Part shown: piece by piece, positions 39,536 to 52,954 of the stretch
How positions within the stretch are numbered: the first letter of the stretch is position 1
How the letters are laid out: each line of letters begins with the position of its first letter
Assembly (NCBI RefSeq): GCF_020085105.1
Contig: NC_058046.1
Location: 14,039,175-14,103,174, forward strand
Length of the DNA: 64,000 nt
Direction: 5' to 3'
Origin: Siniperca chuatsi
Lineage: Eukaryota > Chordata > Actinopteri > Centrarchiformes > Sinipercidae
Program-made: the position numbers and the translations under genes
The notes under the pieces: generated by a model
Told to the model about the DNA's origin: nothing
Database searches by the model: none
Seen by the model: only the letters and a program-made list of their open reading frames with translations

Positions 39536-42500
39536 ATGGAGCTCTTCTTCAACCCTTTTGACAACTTGGTGTGTATCCTGCTGGGCATCTCCTTCACCGT
39601 GTGGTTCACCCTGCTGCTGGTCTTCATTATCGTGCCTGCCATCTTTGGGGTGTCCTTCGGCATCCGACGTCTTTACATGAAAACCTTGTTAAAGATCTTT
39701 GAGGTAAGAGCATGCTGCATAATGACCCACTACTCTGTGTTTATTTGATGGAATGAGGAAACAAAATGTTAACTGCAGTTTGAGGGGAAACACTGTATAC
39801 ACACAATGTAAAAGTATGTCTAAAGGTGTGTTAAAATAATAACCTGTCTCCTGCTCCTTCCAAACATCCTGATGATACTGGCTCTGTTCTTCAAGGACAG
39901 TCTGCATTTGCTCTGCTTGTGCATTATTCTTTCTCCACCCTTACAATCAACACAAGTCATTTTTGCTTCTGGAAAGCAGTTACTTGTGTAACATAATATC
40001 TTTTAAAGCTGCAGTTCTGGTGAAGTGAGTTTTTATTTATTTTTTTAAATTATTCGGTTTCACCTGCACAACTCACCAGTGACCCTTGTTTTCACTGGCT
40101 GATACAGATGAACATTACAGCCACAGAGCCATTTCCCCATGTTACATAACTGGGGAAAACGGTGGTACAGACCTTGTCAGTAACTGTCGTCTGTGACATG
40201 GCCCCAACAGCCTGGAATATTGCTTACTGATATGCAGTTTTCATTTTCTAGAAATGAGTTTGAATCACTAGCGATGGCATTTATGCATCAGCTTTATTGT
40301 ACTATGATGTCAGTATTTACCATTTAATGGTGGTCTCGGCAATTTGACTCCAGACTAGGGCTGCAAGATACATTTAAAATTGCGATATGATTCGTGATTA
40401 GTGTGAATGAGCATTTTTGCATCACAATTTTCATTTTCACTGAAAAAGCTATTCAAATCACGATGAGTAGGCCAAGGTATCTCTGCAGCACTACAACATT
40501 TCATTATAATGCAGTTTTGTCACACATTTTACCTTTTTTATCAAAAAATTGCAGCATCTGTAGTTTGGATATTGCACTTGGCCGTATTGCGATTTCAATA
40601 ATATTGCGATTAATTGTGCAGCCCTACCCCAGAAACAGTTATCTAGTTTCTCTCCTGCTATCTCTATCACTAGTAAAGCTGTCATCACTTTCCAGCATGT
40701 ACCTCTGACAGCAGATCTTGTGTCAGAAATAAACAGACCAGTAGGAGATATGAGTGATGTTCTTAGCTCATGATACAACCAACACCTCTCCTGAATTCAT
40801 AAGTCCAACACAAGACCTACAGTGGCATTTAATTTTTTCAACTAGTTGCTCAAAGAGAGTTTGTGTTGCTGTTATACCATCAGTGTGACAAAAATCACAA
40901 TTTTCTGCTAACTTAAATTGAAGGTGTTTGTGCTGTAATCCCACTGTAATAGTTCATAGGGGATAAATAAGTTACACACACACACACACACGCAGCTCTT
41001 TAGCGACATGCTAGCATGACAGACCCGCTTTATATTGTTCCCATTCTCTTACTAGGAGTAGCTCTCTGTGCGCCTCTCTCCACCCAAAGAATCATTACTG
41101 TCAACTCCAGCTGCATTTTAATACGATGACTCAGTAATACAACTTGTCACAACACGATTTAAAGGTAGCTGTAAAAGAAGGCAAAAAATAATGCTAGATA
41201 GTCTAGTAGTGCCTATTCTGAGTAATGATTAGCATAGATCAATCAAATGAACATGTTCCTACTGTGGGCAAAGTTAGTCAAATTACTTTATTTTCAGGGT
41301 GGCTGAACATAGTCAAAACAGGTTTCAGTTTGCCCAAATTCATAAAATGCTTCTGCTTCAGTTAATGTAAAGTAATATGAAAATCATCTGATTTAGAGGT
41401 GACGTTTTTTTTCAGCGTGACTTCTGCAGCCATAAGGTGCTGGCAACATTCTTAGAAGTTTTTTACAACTGCCCCACACTAATTCCAGCATTTTTGGCAT
41501 GCAGTAACATGCCAGTCTTTGCTGTATTTGAGTATACTTACAATCATGCAGCTTTGTTGAACTGTCAGTTTATTCCCTGTTATTATATGAACTGTTGGCT
41601 AAGTGAGACACATCCAACACCTCCCAGTCATTCTTTTCCTGATCTTTCCTGCTCGTCTTCCAGCTAGAACACTGTCCTTTTCCTGCCTCTCACTGGACGC
41701 TGCCTGACGTTTGTTTTTGTCTCAGCATGCAGAGTGCACTCAAAATTCTACACATTAGAGAGGGGGAAGTGGGCATTACAATGTTAGTTTCTTAAAACAA
41801 GGCTGTGATCACAGATAAGCTATGTGTGATATTGGCCCAGGAAGAGATCAACTTCTCAGGATTCATAATCTTGTTTCCTCAACTTTGTTGCAGTTTTTCA
41901 CCCTGACAGTTGACAACATTAACAACCACTCAGAATAGAGAAATTACCAGTAGAAAACTTAAGCAGTTGTGACTCTGATCATAATGAAGAACTTGCTGTG
42001 TTGAATGAGTTTCTTGAATGTTCAAAATTAGAAAGTCAGACATTTCAACAGTTTGCTAATAGCAGCAGCTGGTTACTACAGAAACTTTTTGCATGTTGTC
42101 TGGGCTCCCTTTTCTGAATGTTTTATGACCGTCACGTGTTTCAGACCCAATAAACAACTGTTTAATGTGAGCACATATATGCTGCATTCCGTGTGTTTTG
42201 GGTCACTTGTATTTTTACACACCTTTTTTGTTATTTCTTTGTAGTGGGCCACACTTAGGATAGAGAGAGCCAAAGAAAAGAATCACCTCCTGTACAAACC
42301 CTACTCAAATGGTAAGATGTGCTATCAGTGCGTTTTCCTGCATGTGTGCATCTTCAGTAGGTGTATTTGTTTTAAAGGCAGTATTGCTGACATCCTGTCT
42401 CTTGACTTCTCCAGCTATCATTGCCAAGGAGCCCACCTCTTTGGAGGAGGAGATCAAGGAGATCCGTCGGAGCGGCAGCAACAAAGACCTGGACTCAGCC

Positions 42501-45500
42501 CCTGAGTTTGAGATGTCTGACATCTTCTATTTTGCTCGGCAAGGAGTGGCAAGCATCATGGACGATGAGGTGACCAAGCGGTTCTCTGCTGAGGAGTTGG
42601 AGTCCTGGAATCTGCTGACCCGCAGCAACAACAACTTCCACTACATCAGCCTGAGGCTGACCGTCCTATGGGGGCTGGGCCTGCTGATCCGTTACGGCTT
42701 CCTGCTGCCTCTCAGGTATTGGCTGTACCTCTCTCATAGAAGAGTAACCCTTTCCACACAAGCTTTTGAAGAAAAACTGAACACACTGAGACAGGGCCAC
42801 GAATGGAAATGTAGCCCCTCCTGCACAAATAACCACCAGAAAACCAAAATGTGACTTAGACACTGACACTAGTACAAGTATTACAATGTCAGTAATTTAA
42901 AACTGCTACCAGTAAAGCATGGCTCTTGAGTACTGCAGCAGCAGGAAATACGTGTCCTCCACATCAATTCATGCGTTATTTTTTGCATTTAACTAAATTC
43001 TACTTTTGGATTTGACTAACAAACTTTAAGATTATCACCTGTTGGGTATCTGATACAGAACCTCAGTGATAAAACATGAGGTTTTTAAACAATGTTTGCT
43101 ATATCTACCCAAAGTTACCAAATTCTTTCACTGGCAAGTATCTTTGTCTCCATCAAATACAAATCCACACAGTGAGATGGTGTGACTCTATTTGAGGAGT
43201 CACAACTGAAGTAGAAAAATGTGTGTGGTGGGTAGTCCAGGATGCCTGGGAGTTTGGGGGATTATTACCAAAAACACAAAGCCAGACCGGCTACAGAGCA
43301 ATTACCTGTCCGTGGTCACAGGGGTTGGAAGCAGCATACATTGGACGAGAAGTAGGCTACAGGACAGGTCTCCGGTCCATCACAGAGCTAACACATGTAC
43401 ACAGGCAACATATTCACATTCATGGCCAATTTACTTTCCAACCTAGTCTGAATATTTTTGAATTGTCGGAGCAAACCCACTCAGAGAAAGAAAATAGTCA
43501 AAGACCCCAGCCATCGGGGTCGGGTTCAAGTCCAGGACTTTGTTGCTGTTATGCGACAGTGCATGAACCACCATCCGTCCCCATTACTTGAAATCAAGGG
43601 CTTGAATTTTTCCTTTAATACCACTATATATGTAGCCTTTTATATCACAAGAGACAGCATACAGCCTTGTTAAAGAATTGTAAAAATTCATAGATTTGGG
43701 CACACTTCGTGGGGTTTGAGACTGCTTCAGAACACATAAGCAACATTAAATGATGGCACATGCAGTGAGTAAAAGAGGGAGATCCTCTTTCAGGGTCGGC
43801 TTAGAGAGGCACAGGGACAGTGACTCAGTGCTAAGCCTGGCTGGCTCATTTCCAATTGCCAGTGGGGAGACGAATCAGGCCACCGCTGCACAAACAGATA
43901 TCATTCTAGTTTCCCATCCAGCTAATAGATTCTCTCTTTCAATACTTGTCCAGTTGAATATTGGCCTGGCTCACTCACTAGCATGAAACCATAACCCCTC
44001 TAATGTTTGTCTAATCCTCACCCAATTTAATCATCACCTTCTCCATCCTGGATGATTGTTTCATCCAGATTTAAGTCGACCTGTTGGCCATTTTAATCAT
44101 TACCTAATATGCCCTCCTGCAGGTTCTGGAGTCTGTTATCAGTGACAGTGGGGAGTAGAGGAGAGCGTGATACTTTTAATTGATAACAAGAACCCCACTC
44201 CCCTGGATAACATTACCCATGACCTTTACATGTTATCTGAGTGGTTACTCTTCCCAATGAAAGCTTGTAGTGCAGACGTAAACTTTTATGGCGAAGGATC
44301 ATGTTCTTGCATTTAAATGCCAGTAGTTTTTAAATTTGTCGAACCGAAACATGGATTCCCCGTTGAAGGATTATGTGCAACCTGCCTGTCTTTCTCTCTA
44401 CCAGGGTAACTCTTGCCTTCACTGGTGTGGGCCTCCTCGTGTTCCTCACCTCTGTTGTTGGGCTGCTGCCAAACGGAAGGTAAGACAAGCTGGTCTGTTT
44501 TTAATTTATCAAAATTATCAGCTCAGATCCCTGGACGTGATCATCTCAGACTTGCCGTCTTGACACAAAAAGTAAATCATGTTGTATGTATGCTCCTTCT
44601 TGCAGGATTAAAAACTTTCTGAGCCAGAAAGTCCATTTGATGTGCTACAGAATATGTGTCAGAGCTCTGACTGCCATTATAACCTACCATGACAGGTAAA
44701 GGACCTACGCTGTTGTGCCACACCTCCACCACCACAAGTTATGTGACTAGTAACTTTCATTGGGAATGAACCCATTCCAAGTAGACTTTTAACACAGCAG
44801 TGGTAGACTTCCTGATAAAGCGTTCACAGTTCCTATCAGCTAAGGACAGGATGGGTAAAAGGGAAGATGGTGCACATGTGGGAGAGTTAGTTCAGTCCAT
44901 GATAGGCTGTATGCGACATGAGAAACTAAGGTAATCTAATTAGGTCAGATGCACATGACTTGTGGTAATGATGTCAAGAGAAATAATGGAAGCAAAACAA
45001 TAATCAATAAAAGACCCATAGCAGCCAGACCGGTTCCCTTAAACAACACACTGGCAGATGGGACAAAAACACTTTGACATTAGACACAGTGCTGATATAT
45101 ACCAGCCTATTTATGAAAGCACAATTTAAAACCCTGTTTATTTTTAAGGAAAACATGTCATTACTTCAGATATTTTTATAAAATATTTTAAATCCACTAA
45201 TTTTGGCTTAGAAACATGCAGTTTTTTTCCTCCTTATCCTTATTTGCAACGTTCCTACAATACCCATACTCTTTGCCTGACAAATTTCCACTGTCTTGGG
45301 TTTATTGGTTAGAGTTGTTGGCCTCTTATCATCCCCACTAGATGTTTTTGCTACCAGTTTTTTCTTTGGTCAGTCTTTATCACAAAGGTTAGCATGATAT
45401 GTGCTGCTGGTGGTTGATTGCTTTTATGTTTCCATGCAGTTTCTCAACTTGATCACTTTCTCAATATCTTTTCTGCTTTTGTGTACCGTGCGTTGACAAC

Positions 45501-48500
45501 CTATCTCAAGTTCTCACTGAAAATATTGATAGACGTTTTTTCCTTTTACTTAATAACTTATCGCATGCAGCTACACCTCTGGCACATGGTTAAAAGTTGG
45601 TTATAAAAGTATAACAGGGGTTTATTATTGACTTCACTAAAGAAAATGCAGTTTCACTGATGCTCACTTGTTCTCTGTCCTGGAAGTAATTTCATTTGGC
45701 AAACAAAAACATAACATGCATAAAATGACAGTGTCACTGGTCAGTGATACAAATGGTATCTTAAGAGTTTGACATTATAAAGCATTATGCTTTTGGCAAA
45801 ACATTTTTCCACAAAGTTTTACGCAAACTTAACAAACATCTCAAAAGATTGCACCTTACAACTAATAACTTTCCAAATGCCATGAGATTAAGCAGAAGGT
45901 AAGAACAATTAAGTGTTTGATTTAGTTATCATAAACTGAATTTAGATGGATATAATATTTTTGTTAAAATAACAAAAAAAAAAACAAGTCACTCAAATGC
46001 TGCTCGTCTTGTTCACACAGTCTCATTCTTCTTTCTCAAACACGATCTGCTGCAGACCTCTTGCCATGACAGGAGAGGGGTCTGCGTGACAGATGAGTTA
46101 TCTTTCGAGAACAGAAACCAGGGGGTGTTAGCAGTTGCAATGTGAGCACCCAGAGTGCGAGTATGAAAGGGAAGGTGCCTGAGGCTGGAACCCAGACTGT
46201 CTACATTCTTATTCATTGCAGCAGGCATATGAACCTAGGTGAAGCACAAAATCCTAGTAATGCTTTCTCATACACAAAGCCAAGGCACGCTCAATAAAAC
46301 CTAAAACACAATGCTTGGAGCTGCTGAATTCACATAGCTGTAGTACATTTTATTTAAATATGGCTGAGTAAGAATCTACAAGGAACATGAAACGATAGAC
46401 TGAGCTTTTATAGAGAGGATGGCACATGCAACAGGATGTGGAGGAGGAAGTTGATGCTTCATGTATTTGCCCATCTATTGTAGTCTATAGCGGAGGGTGT
46501 TTTTGTTTAACTGCAGCGCAGGCTTGACTGAATTTGAAATTACACTGTTGAAATGCCACCTGAGTTTGAGATCAAGGGACATTGTTTGTGAGAGAGCTCA
46601 TCTTCTCAGAATGAAAGTTTAATTATTTATTTGCTCATATCTTGAGGCGCCAGCCAAAATGTATAATTTTAGAGAAGTAAGATATCCATTATGGACACAC
46701 TTTAATTTCTGATTAGAAAATTGATCCAAAATGTGATCATTTCTATCTTTTAATTCAATTGGGGGGGGACTAATTGATTGATACAGATAAAGTACAGTAC
46801 TCATAGGTGAGACAAAGATCTGTATCACTTCTTATGGCTTTCTGCCTTGTCTGCCATCAAGGCCTAGCCTGTTGTAACATGTATTCCTCTCTAGTCTGGG
46901 GCTAAAAATATGTAAGTGACTTAGTAAGTGTTGCTCTCACTCTCTATTTAAGATTGCAACTCTATCTTTGGAATGTGGACTGAGTATGTTCAGGTCCTGC
47001 ATGCTCTGGGGGTCAAACCTTGAACATATCCTCCAAGGGTTGATTTTGTTTTTCTCAATAAAGACTGGGTGAAGCAGTGGACCAAAGCGTACCTAAGTTT
47101 TGACTTGTGATTGCATTGCTTTTTTCATTGTCATATTGTGCACTAAAAGTGTATTTTGACACTTGCTACCACACTCAACAATGTTTCAGTTCTTGATAAT
47201 AAATCCTCCAGAAAGTGCCGTCATAATACATAGATTAACAGTCTTCCTGTCTCCACTTTTCCAGTGAGAATAAACCCAAGAATGGAGGAATCTGTGTTGC
47301 CAACCACACCTCGCCCATTGATGTCATCATCTTGGCCAGTGATGGCTGCTATGCTATGGTAACTATACTGCTGCCTAGCAAGAAGCTACAGAAACATTGA
47401 CACTAGTCACTTTTTTCTGTGGCAGCTGCTTGTCTGTTGAAATTACATTTCTCCTAGAAATAGATGTGTTGCTATTTACATGTTTGTATTGTTTTGCATC
47501 AGGTTGGCCAAATTCACGGTGGCTTGATGGGGGTCATTCAGAGATCCATGGTCAAGGCCTGCCCACACGTTTGGTTCGAACGCTCAGAAGTCAAAGACAG
47601 ACATCTAGTGGCCAAAAGGTAGCATTACAACCTTTTTACAACCATTACAACCAATTTTTGTCTTGTGGGCTTTTTTCCCTTAGTCTATAAGACTTTTTGT
47701 TGGCATTCAGTTAGAGTTGTAAAGTAATAAAAATGTATTGAATTTGAGTATTAGTCGGTGTAAAACATAGTTGTTTTTTGTACATTCTAATTTTGTGTCT
47801 TAAGAATTTAAAAATGAGATTTTTAGTAATAACCTTCATCCTTCTTGTATGCAGATTGAGTGACCATGTAGAAGATAAATCTAAACTGCCCATTCTCATT
47901 TTCCCAGAAGGTGAGCTTGTTCAATAATCTGGTACAGACAGGAAGACTTCACAATCGCACTGTAGTCATTTAGTTTTTATAAAAAGCCCCATAAGTCTGA
48001 ATACATTTTTTTTTATAAACACTCTAAATCCCCAGGTACCTGCATTAACAACACGTCAGTTATGATGTTTAAGAAGGGCAGTTTTGAGATTGGTGCCACA
48101 GTCTACCCTGTGGCCATTAAGGTAAGAGTGACGTCTTTTTTATCTTCTGTGAGATGTTATTTTTTACCTGCTATGTCATTTTAACCATTGACATTTATGC
48201 ATTTTTTTCCCCCACAGTTGTTTCAATATAATACATGTATTGATTATTTATTCTGGTGTGTTTAATCCTCATAGTATGATCCCCGATTTGGAGATGCTTT
48301 CTGGAATAGCAGCAAGTATGGAATGGTCAACTACCTGTTACGTATGATGAGCAGCTGGGCCATCGTCTGCAGTGTGTGGTACCTCCCTCCCATGTCTAGA
48401 GAGGTGAGACTCCATGGTTAACTCAATGCTTCCCAACAGATTTTTCTTTGATGAATGAAACAGCACATTAGTAGAGTTACCGGTAATTGTTTTGTTGTGT

Positions 48501-49432
48501 TCGAAACTTGCAATTCAATGAAAATTTGTTCAGCTGAACAAGTATATCTTTATCAACTGGCTCCCAAACTGGAAGTGAGCAATGTGGCGCATATTTTTTT
48601 CAGCCGGACCACTGGTGTTCAGTTAATCTCCCTGCTATTGAGTAAGCTTCATTCATCTACATAGTGAGGTGACCACTGGACTGATTTTGCAAATAGCGCA
48701 GATACAATGATTTTAAAACATACCAGGAACTCCAAGTTTTCATATTTTACTGCAGAGCCTCTCTCTGTACAGTCATGAAGTCATACCACTGAGAATAACC
48801 CCCAAGTTTTGGTTGGGTGTGAATGTTTCCTGTCAATTCAGCAGCAACTGACAAGGCGTCTTATTTGAATACAGCTTTTATAGTTGGTAAGAGCTATGTT
48901 GTTCATTATTTGTTATGACCACTTGTTTGTCTGTGTTATATTTATGTCAATCTTCTCCAACAGGAGGGTGAGGATGCTGTACAGTTCGCCAATCGTGTAA
49001 AGGCAGCCATAGCCAGGCAAGGTGGACTGGTCGACCTCCTGTGGTAAGATAACACCCATTCAGCTCATACAAACCCTATGACTGACAAGGGATAGTAATC
49101 TTCCTTCACCATCTGGGTGGCCATTCATACCATGGGTTAATGGACCTTTTTAACTCGGCACTATAAATACTGCATATCAAGTCTGTAGCAGCGTCATAAA
49201 CAGCAAGTTTGTGATGCAGCGTACTTGGTCTGCATTTCATTGCTTTGGTAGAACCTAATCAGCAATACAATACTGTCCACTACATCAATAGTTGTTGTCA
49301 CTAATTTCAAACTCTTTTTGTAGGGATGGAGGATTGAAGCGAGGAAAGGTAAAAGATACTTTTAAAGAAGAGCAGCAGAAGCTGTACAGTAAAATGCTGG
49401 TGGGCACCCAAGAGGACCGCAGTCGCTCCTGA
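39536..49432 (+). CDS. gpat4: Glycerol-3-phosphate acyltransferase 4
   Basis: GPAT4 (AGPAT6) is an ER membrane enzyme that makes lysophosphatidate from glycerol-3-phosphate and acyl-CoA, the first step of glycerolipid synthesis. Twelve coding exons in consistent phase: 39536-39703, 42245-42311, 42415-42715, 44405-44479, 44606-44695, 47265-47358, 47503-47618, 47855-47910, 48036-48121, 48275-48403, 48964-49043 and 49324-49432 (TGA). They total 456 residues, the human length. The N-terminus is hydrophobic (residues 8-44). SLEEEIKEIRRSGS and MDDEVTKRFSAEELESWNLL are near-identical to human GPAT4. A second membrane region covers about 156-200. The catalytic HX4D motif is HTSPID at 248-253, and the FPEGT motif is at 320-324. 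The end QEDRSRS resembles human GPAT4 rather than GPAT3. Intron 2 carries a hAT-like MITE. Confidence 0.98.
40356..40626. mobile_element. hAT-like MITE with TAGGGCTGCA termini, copy 1 (gpat4 intron)
   Basis: It begins TAGGGCTGCAAGATA and ends TTGTGCAGCCCTA, giving terminal inverted repeats of at least 10 bases. The flanking 8-mers CTCCAGAC and CCCCAGAA match at six of eight positions, suggesting a decayed 8-bp target duplication, the hAT signature. The interior is AT-rich with no coding capacity and shares long stretches with a second copy at 55760-56080, such as TTTTGCATCACAATTTTCAT. Confidence 0.8.
43310..43575 (-). repeat. Degenerate SINE-like repeat (minus orientation)
   Basis: The segment follows, with many substitutions, the reverse complement of a common fish repeat: ACAGGTCTCCGGTCCATCAC, ATGGCCAATTTAC, GAGCAAACCCACTCAGAGA, then CGGGTTCAAGTCCAGGAC and a terminal CGACAGTGCATGAACCA. 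The GGTTCAAGTCC piece resembles a Pol III B box, but it belongs to the repeat rather than to a tRNA gene. It lies in gpat4 intron 4. Confidence 0.55.
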
Positions 49433-50745
49433 AGGACCTGTGTGGAAGTGGACTGACTCAGACACCCACTCGGGCACCTCTGACTAAATAGGCAGTCAGC
49501 AGAGCTCCCTCTCTATTGGAGCTCCCAATTCCCTCTCTGATGCCAACAGTACTCCATTTGGCTTCCTCGGTCACTGCCTCAGCCTGGCATGTTCAGTTTG
49601 TATCGCTGTTACGGGTCATTCTGAGTCTGCTGCCCTTTTGTTGGAATAGCTTGACTGAAATCTTGCTAACATTAGAATGAAAGAAAGGTGCGCACAGAAA
49701 AGGAGTATTGTCTTCCTTGGTGGCAGTCTTTTGAGGGAAAACTTGGATTATCTATCATTGAGTTCTTGTCTTTGTTTAATAGTTTCAACTTTTTAATTTT
49801 CACTTTACTGTCATGTTTTTATCACACTGTGTTAAAGTTGCAGACCTGATTATACCTGGGACATAAAAGAGACTTATTGTAGATGAAAACTAGTTTGTTC
49901 TAATGCTGAAACCTGTGACTAAGTTGGGGTTTTTGCATGATTGGCACAATGCCAGATTTTGTTACATTTCAGATATTTTATGGGCTTTTTCCAAGAGGAA
50001 AAAAAACCTTGTATTTTAAGCTTTGTGTTTTACATTAAGACTTGTATGAATACACGTGGTCACTATAGGAGCTATGTTGCAGATGACCTCTTGATATGTT
50101 GTCTGCTCCTGTGTTTTTATTTTTTATTTTCAATGGAATGTGTAAATCCTCACATTATGAAGTGGAAATTGTGCACCCACAGTTACTCTGATGGAGGTTT
50201 ATGGATTGAGGCAGATATTCCTGTTTCAGCTAATAATGCAGCATACCTGGAGTAAAAAGGTTTATAGTCCACTCATGAATTTATTTGGGATGCTTTTTAG
50301 CGTTGTCCCTTTTAAGGCCCATGGCACACAGGTAGTGACGTAGGATAATGACCATCACAATTTGTCTCATGACTAAAACATAGTTCTAATGACAATTATC
50401 TTATACATATTCATACTAATACACTTCCTAACAGGCATCATGTTTTCCTGGGCTTCCAGTTTGTGGAGTGACCACCTTACCTAATTTATTTGGCGTCCAC
50501 TCTAAAAGCTATTGTCTTTATTTCCCCCCTCATTAATGATCTTTCTCCTGCTTGGCAGCCTCTTAAAGGAGGTTTCAAGGAAAGACAGAGTGCAGCTCTA
50601 GTTTGGACTCCCTGTTAGGCTGGAGTTGAGGAACACAGTGGACCGCCCCAGGGGTTTCTCCCAGAGGCTCTCATCCCTCTACTTTGCTGTTATCAGGGAT
50701 AGTCATTTAGATCGTGTCAAATCTGTTCATCAAAATAAATGTTCA
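49433..50745 (+). other. gpat4: gpat4 3' UTR with poly(A) signal
   Basis: About 1.3 kb of noncoding sequence follows the stop and ends at AATAAA (50734-50739), with a GT-rich stretch downstream. The end is inferred from this hexamer. Confidence 0.6.
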
Positions 50746-52500
50746 AGAATGTGACTACCTTTGACTTCAGGGTTTTTTTGGGCTTCTCACTGTTGATCAC
50801 GTTTGTTTTCCTCTGATGCAGGCATAAACGGGTTTTAAACTTGTTCTTACAGAAGCATATGAAACTATAAGTCCCATAACATGACTGCATGTGATTGTGG
50901 AGATTTAAGTACAATATTTTTGACACTCTAGAGTAACTTTAGATTATTTGAAGGAAATTTCTCTCTGCTGTCTTCAATATGCAGTGTATATACAGTATAT
51001 TTATATGTATATGCAGTTTACAGTTGCATGTAAGAAATTGTGTAGAATAAACACTTGGCAAAACGTTGATTTTTTTTTTAAAGAGACTTTTATTTTTTTT
51101 AAATAAAAAGCAGCCATAGGAACTACAACTGGACAATTGACCTCCAATTGTTTAGGGTGAGCTAAACTGATTCGAATTGCAACATGTCCCACTGCTAAAT
51201 ATTTGCCATTGAAGCTCAATGTACTCCAAACTACACCAAATATGTATGTAATGGCTAAAATTGTAGTAAAGACTCCAAGTATCTTGTTTAAGAGTTTAGA
51301 TTATTTTTCTTTTACTGGCAAGTATTTGCCAAAATCACAGCATTTTTCATTTGATATTTTTAGAATTGAATGTTTTTGCTCCAGTACTGCCTTAATTAGC
51401 TGTTGCTTTTGTGTGCTATTCTTGGCAAGCAAGCAAAGACTCTGGCAACATTTCCTGTCTGATTTATTGTCCAGTGGGCACCAAGCTGTTATTACACCGT
51501 CTGGCATGAGGATTGAGAGCTTTATTTTGAACATTTAAATATTTTGTATTTTTTCCCCAGCTGACCATGTACTCAGGATCAAATCTAAATTAATGTCTTT
51601 CAATGGATGTATAATGCTGAGTCTTTTGCAGCTGCTTCATCCGAAAGCCAGGCCTCTCCTCGTGGCTGCACTAAACTGCCTCAGCTTCCTTTCAGAGAGG
51701 TTTGCCCTTTAACTGTCTTTGTTTCCAAACCGGTGATGGACATGGCAGCATTCTTTTGCATCTCTGTTTCAATAGTTGCAAATGGATCTGTTGATGTTGG
51801 TGAACAAAGCACACAGTGCTAAGAGGAAGAGCTGTGTAAACCTTGCCATGGTTAAACAGCACTATGAAGAGCCTGAGTCAGCCCCCCAGCAATCTTTTCT
51901 TTAGCCTGGGCTGGAGCTCAGACAGCTGGATGGCACAGATCCATCTACTAAAACTAGTTCCACTGATTTACGAGCTTCTGCTGGTACATGACTTTACTCG
52001 GGAGCAGTACATGGGCTGTGCAGCTGTTGCAATGTAGGTAAAGGTGACCGCAGTGATTACTGATGAGGCAAGATATGTTATATACATTTTTTTAGGCTTG
52101 CCACTTGTAAAACAGGAGAACAGTTCTAGCAAAAGCAAAGTGTTCTCAGTGAAAGGATATTTCACAGAAAGAAAATGACTAACTTCCTGTTGAGACTACA
52201 CAGAATGAGCCTGTGGTATGTTGAGGTGTGAGTTGAGAGGCCTTTCAGGTATGCCCTGGGGTAGTCAAATTATATATTGTGGTATGTTATGTCATCTTAC
52301 AAGTTATTATTGTAATAGCATAGTATTAATACAGTAGCTAAGTAGATCATTTGCAATAAAAGTCATACACAGGTTTCTTTAGAACTCAAATATTATGGGA
52401 TTGTCTTCAGAGGAGGTTAGGGTTACACTTTATGGCCACGACGTTTGCTCAGCGGTGATAAACTTAACATAAGGAAGACTGTAATTGACTGCTCGCAGCA
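50746..52500. other. Spacer between gpat4 and the inpp5a-like gene
   Basis: About 1.75 kb in which I see no coding exon, RNA gene or clear repeat. AT-rich for most of its length, becoming GC-richer near 52490 as the next promoter begins. Confidence 0.55.
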
Positions 52501-52954
52501 AATGGGCGGAGGCGGAGCAGCACCAACACTGAGTGTAACCGCTTGACCCGGTAATCTGAGCGTTTGTCAAGGCAGTAGCAGATGCGCTGTCCAGGCTGGT
52601 TTTAAGTCCGGTAAGAAGCTACTAGTCCAATTAACCGAGAGGAGGCGGAAATCTGCGCATGTCGGCTAATAAACTAACTTTCTGCTCTTCGGCTCGGCGA
52701 TGGATATGAGCGCCGCTGCGGCATATGATGACGACTTGACACGACAGCCCGCCATCACCAAACAAGTTGGACCAGAAGCGACACAGTATCATCAGTGAGA
52801 TGCTGGTGAATTTTGCGCGGTGATAGTCGCGATTTTGGGCTCACACAATAAGCCTGCATAAGCTCCTGGAGAGTAGCTGTTATAGGCCTGGACGCGCATC
52901 ATTTGGCGACGCTGCTGAGTTTCCTCGAGCCGTTTGTGAAGGTGGATCGTTAAC
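52500..52954 (+). promoter_or_regulatory. CpG-rich promoter and 5' leader of the inpp5a-like gene
   Basis: CpG dinucleotides are dense relative to the surroundings (GGGCGGAGGCGGAGCAG at 52504-52520, CGGCTCGGCGATGG, GCGCCGCTGCGG). GGGCGG is an Sp-type GC box. An upstream open frame (52700-52798) of 32 codons precedes the main ATG at 52955. The transcription start is not fixed. Confidence 0.5.

Noticed and set aside
42716-42854. Extension of the gpat4 exon past 42715 in the same frame
   Set aside because: The frame stays open by chance after the donor CTCAG|GTATT. The next exon (44405) restores the human-like membrane segment.
43505-43530. tRNA-like B box GGTTCAAGTCC
   Set aside because: No cloverleaf can be drawn around it, and it belongs to a degenerate interspersed repeat.
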